Assembly (NCBI GenBank): GCA_002401655.1
Contig: NVTT01000014.1
Coordinates: 20,358 to 32,914, forward strand
Reading direction: 5' to 3'
Source of the DNA: Gammaproteobacteria bacterium
Lineage (GTDB): Bacteria; Pseudomonadota; Gammaproteobacteria; Enterobacterales; Kangiellaceae
Length of the DNA: 12,557 nucleotides
The position numbers and the translations under genes are program-made. Of the stretch, positions 1-6,005 are shown piece by piece. Under the pieces are notes generated by a model. It was not told the origin of the DNA and ran no database searches. It saw only the letters and a list, made by a program, of their open reading frames with translations. Every line of letters begins with the position of its first letter. The first letter of the stretch is position 1.

Positions 1-78
1 ATTTGCCATGGTCATGCGATAAAAAGTGCTCTATACCAAGCTGGTATAAAAAAAATAAATCGTGGACGTTTACGTTAA
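1..78 (+). CDS. ruvC: RuvC Holliday junction endonuclease, C-terminal end (partial)
   Basis: Only the last 25 codons are present; the frame starts at base 1 and ends at TAA 76-78. The visible tail reads ICHGHAIKSALYQAGIKKIN followed by RGRLR. The RGRLR end matches the C-terminus of E. coli RuvC as I remember it, and position directly upstream of ruvA and ruvB fits. RuvC is the dimeric metal-dependent nuclease that cuts Holliday junctions moved by RuvAB. The catalytic acidic residues lie outside the window, so activity cannot be judged. Identification rests on the short tail plus the gene order. Confidence 0.85.
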   Translation: MCHGHAIKSALYQAGIKKINRGRLR

Positions 79-118
79 TTTTTTATTAAAGTTTAAAAAA
101 CTAAAGATAAAAATTTTA

Positions 119-209
119 ACCACAGAGGACACAGAGAGGACAGAGAAAAAACAGATGTTTTTATTCTGGTCGTTATTGTGTCCTCTGTGTCCTCTGTGTC
201 CTCTGTGGT
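119..209. repeat. Inverted repeat with 9-bp tandem units between ruvC and ruvA
   Basis: Bases 119-136 (ACCACAGAGGACACAGAG) are the exact reverse complement of 192-209, an 18-bp perfect stem. The right arm also contains three tandem copies of GTGTCCTCT (178-186, 187-195, 196-204) followed by a fourth partial copy. The left arm continues as AGGACAGAG (137-145), which keeps the same GAGGACA theme but in broken register. The AT-rich loop (146-177) has no coding signal. It fills most of the 177-bp ruvC-ruvA gap. ACCACAGAG-type intergenic repeats occur, to my recollection, in many unrelated bacteria. This could be a mobile palindromic element or a transcript hairpin, but there is no U-tract directly after it. 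Confidence 0.85.
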
Positions 210-255
210 AGAGTGTCTTTTGTTTTAGATTTCAAACTATAAAATAGAGAAAATA

Positions 256-852
256 ATGATTGGTAGATTAAAAGGAATATTACTTGAAAAGCAACCACCA
301 TTTATTTTGATTGATGTCAATGGCGTTGGTTATGAATGCCAAGCGCCAATGAATACCATTTATAATTTGCCTGAAATCGAGTCACCGGTTATTTTACATA
401 CTCACTTATCGGTCAGTGAAAACTCCCATACATTATTCGCATTTTATAGTTTAGAAGAACGCTCTCTTTTTCGAGAGTTAATTAAAGTAAACGGAGTCGG
501 ACCAAAATTGGCTTTGGCTATATTGTCTGCAATGAGCGCAAATGAGTTTGTACAAAACGTACGTCAAGGTGATGTAAACCGATTAGTTAAAATTCCTGGC
601 GTAGGCAAAAAAACGGCTGAGCGTTTGATTATAGAAATGAAAGATCGGTTGAAGGGTTGGAGCATTCCATCAAATGCTAACGGTCTAAATAATGAAATGT
701 CGTTAGTTAATAACAGTCATGTTGAAGAAGCGATCAGTGCTCTAGTGGCTTTAGGATATAAACAGCAAGCGGCAAGTCAAGCGATTAAAAAAATCGGTGA
801 TGATACGCTTCCTAGTGCTTCACTTATTCGTCAAGCGCTTAAAAATATGTGA
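256..852 (+). CDS. ruvA: Holliday junction branch migration complex subunit RuvA
   Basis: RuvA forms the tetramer that binds the four-way DNA junction and loads the RuvB motor rings. At 198 residues the length is close to the roughly 200 usual for the family. The N-terminal OB-fold domain begins MIGRLKGILLEK (residues 1-12). Two helix-hairpin-helix motifs are visible, VNGVGPK (78-84) and IPGVGKK (113-119). After a polar linker (about 135-152) comes the small C-terminal domain that contacts RuvB (about 155-198), with the typical EEAISALVALGY. The ATG at 256 has AGAG at 246-249, six bases upstream. It lies 177 bp after ruvC and 227 bp before the ruvB ATG, a looser arrangement than usual, with a palindrome in each gap. 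No damage is seen. Confidence 0.98.
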   Translation: MIGRLKGILLEKQPPFILIDVNGVGYECQAPMNTIYNLPEIESPVILHTHLSVSENSHTLFAFYSLEERSLFRELIKVNGVGPKLALAILSAMSANEFVQNVRQGDVNRLVKIPGVGKKTAERLIIEMKDRLKGWSIPSNANGLNNEMSLVNNSHVEEAISALVALGYKQQAASQAIKKIGDDTLPSASLIRQALKNM

Positions 853-878
853 GATTTATTTAAAAAAATATTTATGTC

Positions 879-923
879 TATACCCATTCCACTGAAACTT
901 GTACTTTGAAGTTGATGGGTATA
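879..923. repeat. REP-like imperfect palindrome between ruvA and ruvB
   Basis: TATACCCAT (879-887) is the exact reverse complement of ATGGGTATA (915-923). Inside it, AACTT (896-900) pairs with AAGTT (909-913), leaving an 8-base loop (901-908) and an asymmetric bulge (888-895 against base 914). The size and two-part stem resemble repetitive extragenic palindromes. No U-tract follows it, so a plain intrinsic terminator is not the best reading. The rest of the 227-bp ruvA-ruvB gap is AT-rich with nothing else I can name. Confidence 0.7.
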
Positions 924-1079
924 CAACACTAAGCGAATATTTTTAGAGCTACGTTCTTTCTTTTAACCGATTGTTTCCTTATACTACTCACATGCCTAGT
1001 AAAGTGAACTGTTGAAGCTACTTTTTAAGCTTTCTTTATAATAGAAATAAAATTTCATAAATTGAATGAAACACACCCA

Positions 1080-2114
1080 ATGATAGAAACCGATCGAATT
1101 ATAAGCGCAACCACTCAAAGCTCTGAAGAGCAAGTTGATCGCGCAATCCGCCCAAAAACGCTCTCTGATTACATCGGTCAACCCAAAGTAAAAGCTCAAA
1201 TGGATATTGCGTTTCAAGCTGCAAGAAAGCGCCAAGATGCATTGGATCATGTGCTGATTTTTGGGCCTCCGGGATTAGGAAAAACAACCTTAGCCAACAT
1301 TGTTGCGACGGAGATGAATGTTAATATTCGCCATACTTCAGGCCCCGTTTTAGAAAAAGCCGGCGATTTAGCTGCACTATTAACCAATTTGGAAGAAAAC
1401 GATGTTCTTTTCATCGATGAAATTCACCGTTTAAGCCCTGTGGTTGAAGAAATTTTATATCCTGCTATGGAAGACTATCAATTGGATATAATGATAGGAG
1501 AGGGGCCTGCTGCGCGTTCAATTAAACTAGATTTACCCGCATTCACTTTAGTCGGAGCCACCACAAGAGCCGGATTATTAACTTCCCCCCTCAGAGACCG
1601 TTTTGGCATTGTGCAGCGATTAGAATTCTATAATGTAGAAGACTTAACTTCCATCGTTGAGCGCTCCGCAAGAATTGTTAATTTACCGATTGATCATCAA
1701 GGTGCGCTAGAAATCGCTAGACGATCCAGAGGAACGCCAAGAATTGCAAACCGTTTATTACGCAGAGTAAGAGATTATGCCGAAGTAAAAGGCGATGGTT
1801 CAATATCACAATCTATTTCTGATTTAGCGCTTAATTTATTAGATGTTGATCAAAAAGGATTTGATAATATGGATCGAAAATTACTTTTATGTATTATCGA
1901 AAAATTTGATGGCGGTCCTGTTGGTTTAAGTTCGTTAGCGGCCGCGATCAGTGAAGAGCGAGACACCATAGAAGATGTTCTCGAACCTTTTTTAATTCAG
2001 CAAGGCTATATCCATCGAACACCTCAGGGGCGTGTAGCAACAGATTCAGCCTATCGGCATTTTGGCTTAAAATCTAAAAATGAACTAGCAAATGAAAATA
2101 ACGTATCTGATTAA
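1080..2114 (+). CDS. ruvB: Holliday junction branch migration ATPase RuvB
   Basis: RuvB is the AAA+ hexameric motor that pulls DNA through the RuvA-bound Holliday junction. I choose ATG 1080 (344 residues) because it gives MIETDRIIS, matching the E. coli start MIEADRLIS. A TTG at 1062 would add six residues with no better ribosome site. In the 344-residue numbering the Walker A motif GPPGLGKT is at 62-69, Walker B FIDEIH at 111-116, sensor 1 GATTRAG at 159-165, and the arginine finger R174 in LRDRFG. The sensor 2 region is [13 protein letters not shown] (217-229). The C-terminal winged helix includes MDRKLLL and [14 protein letters not shown]. All key residues are present. The stop is 6 bp from the stop of the convergent peptidase gene. 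Confidence 0.98.
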   Translation: MIETDRIISATTQSSEEQVDRAIRPKTLSDYIGQPKVKAQMDIAFQAARKRQDALDHVLIFGPPGLGKTTLANIVATEMNVNIRHTSGPVLEKAGDLAALLTNLEENDVLFIDEIHRLSPVVEEILYPAMEDYQLDIMIGEGPAARSIKLDLPAFTLVGATTRAGLLTSPLRDRFGIVQRLEFYNVEDLTSIVERSARIVNLPIDHQGALEIARRSRGTPRIANRLLRRVRDYAEVKGDGSISQSISDLALNLLDVDQKGFDNMDRKLLLCIIEKFDGGPVGLSSLAAAISEERDTIEDVLEPFLIQQGYIHRTPQGRVATDSAYRHFGLKSKNELANENNVSD

Positions 2115-2120
2115 AGCAAT

Positions 2121-4280
2121 TTATTCTTCAATCCCATGAGATAATAAAGTAAACGCATATTCCTCAGCATAATCCTTTAATCGGCCATAACGCCCGCTGT
2201 TAGAAAAATGTCCAGCGCCCATATTGATCCTCATAATCAAAAGGTTGTTATCAATTTTTAAATGACGCATTTTTGCGGTCCATTTAGCGGGTTCCCAATA
2301 GGTGACTCTGGGATCGTTTAGACCGCCTGATACAAACATTGGCGGATAATTTTTAGCGGTAATATTATCGTAAGGTGAATAACTACGAATTAATTCAAAA
2401 TCAGCTTTATTTTTAATCGGATTTCCCCATTCACCCCATTCTGGTGGCGTTAATGGTAAATCCGCATCGAGCATGGTATTTAATACATCAACAAAAGGAA
2501 CACCAAGATTAACGGAGCTCCATAGTTCAGGCTGTTGGATTACCACCGCGCCCATTAATTCGCCTCCAGCGCTTCTTCCTGATATTGATATATTTCCAAC
2601 GCTTGTATATTGCTTTTTAACCAAATGCTTGGCAACATCAACAAAATCATTGAAAGTATTAGTGCGTTTATCTAATTTTCCATCCAAATACCATTGGTAA
2701 CCCATTTCATTGCCACCACGCACATGAGCTATCGCATAAATGACACCTCGATCAATGTAACTTAATCGTGATGTTGAAAATCTCGGTGATATTCCAGATG
2801 CGTAGGCTCCATATCCATATAAGTGAAGAGGATTAGATCCATCAAGTTTAGTGCCTTTCTTATACATGAGTGATACAGGTACTTTTACACCATCTCGTGC
2901 ATCCGCCATAATTCTTATTGTTTCATATTGGCTTTTATCGTATCCCGACGGAATTTTTTTAACCTTCTTCGTAGAGAATTTTTTAGCGTCAACATTGTAA
3001 TCAAAAACGGTATCGGGAGTGATCATGGATTCATAATTTATCCGAATATGTTTTTGTTTAAATTCTGGATTATTAAATAAACTAGCGGTGTATAAAGTTT
3101 CAGGAAAATCGATAGATGTTTGTTTACCTTGATAATCACTTATTATTAACTGTTCTAATCCATTAACATTTTGTTTGATAACAATAAATTGGTCAAATGT
3201 AGCAATACTTCTAAGATAATTAGTGTTATTTGCTTGCTTAAAGGGTTTCCAATGTTTGTAGCCAGGCGTCTTATCATTAGTAGAGGCTATTCTGAAATTA
3301 ACATGGTTATCATTTGTTAAAATATAGAATTGATCATGCGCATGTGAAAGAGCGTATTTAATTTTTTGGTTTCTTGATGCCATTAATATCGGATTAGTCG
3401 ATAAATTAGAAGGTACTATATGAACTTCATCTACGCTGCCTTTAGAACTACTTAATACAAAAAACTGACCATCTCTTGTTAAACTAAACCATAGGAAAAA
3501 ACTATCGTCAGCCTCTTCAATTAAACGTTTATCTTGGCTGTTAATTGTCCCCAATGTATGAACATTAATGCTCTTTGTCTTCCACTTTTCTTGATCAAGT
3601 AAGCCGTATAAAACGTTTTTACTGTCGCTGGTGAAATTGACACTTCCATCACTATTTAGAATGACATCATCCAATAATTTTCCAGTGGTTAAATCTTTTA
3701 TTCTGATTTCGTATCGTTCATCACCTGAAACATCAACTGAGTAGGCGAGGTATTGATTATTAGGGCTAATTTTCCAGTCACTAATAACAAAATATTCACT
3801 ATTTTTTGCTAGCAAGGGTTCATCAAGAAAAATAGACTCTTTACCGGTTTCTAAATTTTTTCGATATCTTGTACGGTAATCATCACCGTCTTTATACTCC
3901 CATCGATATTCGAAACCATTTTTCACGAAAGGGACAGATGTTTCTTTGTCATTAATTCTACCTTTAAATTCCTCAAATATTTTGTTGATCAATTGGGCGT
4001 TCTTATTTTTGAATAAGTCAAAATATTTATTCTCATCTTTCAAATAATCTAATATGTTTTTATCATCCGTTTTTGGATAGCTAGAATCACGTAACCAAAA
4101 CCAATTGTCAGTTAAGGTGATGTCGTGGTGTATGCTTTTATGCGGATGCATTCCAGCAATTGGAGCTTCTTTTTTAAACGCTTTTAATAAGGAATGTTCG
4201 TTGGCATGTATTTGTGTAGGCATAAAGTGAACCAATGTAAATAGTGAAAAAACCAACCAGTATAATTTTGTGTTAACCAT
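2121..4280 (-). CDS. ptrB: Secreted oligopeptidase B-like serine peptidase (S9A, prolyl oligopeptidase family)
   Basis: This probably cleaves short peptides after basic residues. The product is 719 residues from the ATG at 4280, chosen because AAGGAAG lies at 4286-4292 just upstream; the longer TTG form has no such site. Residues 1-26 look like a signal peptide (hydrophobic 6-20, cut after IHA), so the mature enzyme should be periplasmic or exported, unlike cytoplasmic E. coli PtrB. The N-terminal beta-propeller region opens with a DNWFWLRD motif and is followed by the alpha/beta hydrolase domain. The catalytic triad is visible: Ser570 in GRSAGG, Asp656 in NDPRV, His691 in GAGHFSNSGR. The motifs FVDVLNTMLD and YWEPAKW are typical of oligopeptidase B. 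Aligned by eye, Salmonella Glu576 is kept (EWGEWG) but Glu578 is Gly, so basic specificity may be weaker. It is the third codirectional gene after hemH, 72 bp behind the DUF2956-like gene. Confidence 0.9.
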   Translation of the reverse strand: MVNTKLYWLVFSLFTLVHFMPTQIHANEHSLLKAFKKEAPIAGMHPHKSIHHDITLTDNWFWLRDSSYPKTDDKNILDYLKDENKYFDLFKNKNAQLINKIFEEFKGRINDKETSVPFVKNGFEYRWEYKDGDDYRTRYRKNLETGKESIFLDEPLLAKNSEYFVISDWKISPNNQYLAYSVDVSGDERYEIRIKDLTTGKLLDDVILNSDGSVNFTSDSKNVLYGLLDQEKWKTKSINVHTLGTINSQDKRLIEEADDSFFLWFSLTRDGQFFVLSSSKGSVDEVHIVPSNLSTNPILMASRNQKIKYALSHAHDQFYILTNDNHVNFRIASTNDKTPGYKHWKPFKQANNTNYLRSIATFDQFIVIKQNVNGLEQLIISDYQGKQTSIDFPETLYTASLFNNPEFKQKHIRINYESMITPDTVFDYNVDAKKFSTKKVKKIPSGYDKSQYETIRIMADARDGVKVPVSLMYKKGTKLDGSNPLHLYGYGAYASGISPRFSTSRLSYIDRGVIYAIAHVRGGNEMGYQWYLDGKLDKRTNTFNDFVDVAKHLVKKQYTSVGNISISGRSAGGELMGAVVIQQPELWSSVNLGVPFVDVLNTMLDADLPLTPPEWGEWGNPIKNKADFELIRSYSPYDNITAKNYPPMFVSGGLNDPRVTYWEPAKWTAKMRHLKIDNNLLIMRINMGAGHFSNSGRYGRLKDYAEEYAFTLLSHGIEE

Positions 4281-4285
4281 AATTG

Positions 4286-4292
4286 CTTCCTT
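4286..4292 (-). promoter_or_regulatory. Strong ribosome binding site that fixes the peptidase start
   Basis: On the minus strand this reads AAGGAAG, with five bases (4281-4285) to the ATG at 4280. It supports the 719-residue form, which begins directly with a signal peptide, over the TTG start at 4307. Confidence 0.8.
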
Positions 4293-4352
4293 GTAAGTTT
4301 TATTCAATCAGAATGAATGTTTATTTGCTAATAAAATTATTTTCGCTTTGTT

Positions 4353-4682
4353 TTAGTTTTGAATGAAGATAAAGAATGCTACCCAAGAGAACATCAACAA
4401 ACTCCAAGGCAACCAATTATTTTTGTTTTGATCTTTAGTTATCGCGTTTAAAGGTGTTTTTTCATCAGGTATATTCGCTTTATTATTTAGTTGCTTAAGC
4501 TTTTTATCTAATTCTCTTGCCTTTGCTTTGTATTGTTTTTTATATTGCTCAATGCCTTTTTGAATTCCCTGCGCAATCAGCTTAGTTTGTTCTTTAGTTT
4601 GCCCTGGGCGCTGTGTAGCCTTCGCTATTTTTTCAGCTTTTTGAATGGTTTCTTTTGAGGTGTCCGTTTTATATTTAGACAT
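4353..4682 (-). CDS. DUF2956-like small tail-anchored protein
   Basis: A 109-residue protein of unknown function. From memory it matches the DUF2956 family of gammaproteobacteria, whose core is the QRPGQTKEQTKLIAQGIQKG stretch (residues 24-43). This is followed by a lysine-rich, probably helical segment (about 44-68) ending KKLKQLNNK. A short polar linker leads to one hydrophobic segment at the very C-terminus (about 90-107, WLPWSLLMFSWVAFFIFI). That layout suggests a tail-anchored inner-membrane protein with a basic helical cytoplasmic part. The start codon overlaps the hemH end by 8 bp, and GGAAAA in the hemH tail can serve as its ribosome site, so the two are probably cotranscribed and translationally coupled. 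No enzymatic motif is seen. A role linked to heme or membrane proteins is only inference from position. Confidence 0.8.
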   Translation of the reverse strand: MSKYKTDTSKETIQKAEKIAKATQRPGQTKEQTKLIAQGIQKGIEQYKKQYKAKARELDKKLKQLNNKANIPDEKTPLNAITKDQNKNNWLPWSLLMFSWVAFFIFIQN

Positions 4683-5748
4683 TGGTATTTTCCGAAATGT
4701 TCGTTAATTGAGTTGCTTGGCACCAACTTGCCACAAGATTGACCCAATCAGGATAATTATTTAAACAAGGCACTAGTTTTAATGAGTGACCACCAGCCTC
4801 TTTAAAAACTTCGTTGCCTCTTATGGCAATTTCTTCAAGCGTTTCTAAACAATCAGTGACAAATGCAGGACATAAAACAACCACGTTTTTAACACCGCGT
4901 TCAGCTAATTCTTTTAGTTTAGACTCGGTACTGGGCTCCAACCATTTGGCTCTTCCTAAACGTGATTGAAAACCGATCGAGTATTGCTCTTCTTTTAGCC
5001 CCGTTTTTTCTATAAATAATCGAGTAGTTTCCATAACCTGATGGCGATAACAGGTGGCGTGAGCTTTAGATTCTATTTTGCAACACCCTTGTTTTGTGAG
5101 GCAGTGGTTTTGTGTCGGATCAATCTTAGTTAAGTGCAATTCTGGAAGTCCGTGATAACTAAACAAAAGATGGGGTGTATTGGAATTACCCTCTTTAGAG
5201 ACAAGCCCTTCAAATAAATGAATAGTACAACTACTAACTAAAGCATTTATATATTCAGACTCATTGTAAAAGGGGGCTTTGACGGAGAGTTTTAAGTCGA
5301 GCTTATGAAAAGCAATGACTCTTTTAACTTCAATAATTGATGTTTTAACCGTACTTTCTGCATAATGAGGATATAAAGGAATAAATAAAATTTCATGAAT
5401 TGAGCTGTTTTCTGCAATTTTTAATACCTGGCTTTCAATGCTTGGATTGCCATAACGCATCGCCATAAATATAGGGTATTTAACTTGTTTTTGTACTGCC
5501 TCTTTGAGTTTTTCAGATAAAACCACAAGTGGGGAGCCTTCAGATGTCCAAATTTTCTGATAGGCTTTCGCCGACGCTTTGGGGCGTTTTGGCAACACAA
5601 ATAAGCTAACAATCATTCGCCTAATAAGCCAAGGTAACTGGATAACACTCGGATCCATCAGAAATTGATTAAGATATCGTCTTACAGAGGGTACATCTGC
5701 GTGATCGGGGGAACCCAAATTACACAATAAGATCGCCTTACTACTCAT
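4675..5748 (-). CDS. hemH: Ferrochelatase HemH with a four-cysteine [2Fe-2S]-type insert
   Basis: HemH inserts ferrous iron into protoporphyrin IX, the last step of heme b synthesis, in the cytoplasm or at the inner membrane. The 357-residue protein starts MSSKAILLCNLGSPD, a typical family opening. The catalytic histidine is His199 in FSYHGLPE. FQSRLGRAKWLEP (260-272) and CPAFVTDCLETLEEI (293-307) carry the conserved active-site and acidic residues. Four cysteines cluster at 216, 222, 223 and 233 (HCLTKQGCC, then ATCYRHQ) in a segment that E. coli HemH lacks. This pattern matches bacterial ferrochelatases that hold a [2Fe-2S] cluster through internal cysteines (the class described for Myxococcus-type enzymes). 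The gene heads the - strand group and its 3' end overlaps the DUF2956-like gene by 8 bp. It is divergent from the acyl-CoA dehydrogenase. The ribosome site is weak (GAG about nine bases upstream). Confidence 0.96.
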   Translation of the reverse strand: MSSKAILLCNLGSPDHADVPSVRRYLNQFLMDPSVIQLPWLIRRMIVSLFVLPKRPKASAKAYQKIWTSEGSPLVVLSEKLKEAVQKQVKYPIFMAMRYGNPSIESQVLKIAENSSIHEILFIPLYPHYAESTVKTSIIEVKRVIAFHKLDLKLSVKAPFYNESEYINALVSSCTIHLFEGLVSKEGNSNTPHLLFSYHGLPELHLTKIDPTQNHCLTKQGCCKIESKAHATCYRHQVMETTRLFIEKTGLKEEQYSIGFQSRLGRAKWLEPSTESKLKELAERGVKNVVVLCPAFVTDCLETLEEIAIRGNEVFKEAGGHSLKLVPCLNNYPDWVNLVASWCQATQLTNISENTNV

Positions 5749-5857
5749 ATAAAGTTGCTCATACTAAAGAACATTTTGAATTTAATTTAAGGCATTTTAT
5801 GTGATAAACCTTTCTATTCCCATCATATGTGACTATTATTTACAAATTAATTCATTC

Positions 5858-5869
5858 AAACGTTCGTTT
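5858..5869. promoter_or_regulatory. Candidate PsrA-like operator (AAACG-TT-CGTTT)
   Basis: AAACG (5858-5862) and CGTTT (5865-5869) form a perfect inverted repeat around TT. With its 5' flank it reads CAAAC-N4-GTTTA, close to the G/CAAAC-N2-4-GTTTG/C consensus recalled for PsrA, the TetR-family fatty-acid regulator of Pseudomonas and Shewanella; the last base is A rather than G or C. It lies 137 bp before the acyl-CoA dehydrogenase ATG. A weak promoter, TTTACA (5867-5872) with TATTTT (5888-5893), would overlap it. The site also sits in the divergent region shared with hemH. Regulator identity is inference. Confidence 0.5.
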
Positions 5870-6005
5870 ACAGGTTCGACCAGTTGATATTTTCTCAAAT
5901 AACTGCCAAACTCTAAGCACAATGAGTAATTTATGAAAGACAGGAATCAAATCCCTATTTATTGAAGGTTTCCGATTTTAATGTTTCCAGTTTAAGGTTC
6001 ACAAT

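Noticed and set aside
178..207. Tandem 9-bp repeats considered as a CRISPR-like array
   Set aside because: Units are directly adjacent without spacers and far too short; no cas gene is nearby.
1062..1079. TTG start adding six residues to RuvB
   Set aside because: ATG 1080 gives the family's usual N-terminus, and the TTG has no ribosome site.
996..1287. Minus-strand open frames over the ruvB start
   Set aside because: They overlap conserved RuvB coding sequence and show no recognisable protein features.
4281..4307. TTG start adding nine residues to the oligopeptidase
   Set aside because: It would place a charged stretch before the signal peptide and would bury the strong AAGGAAG site that serves ATG 4280.
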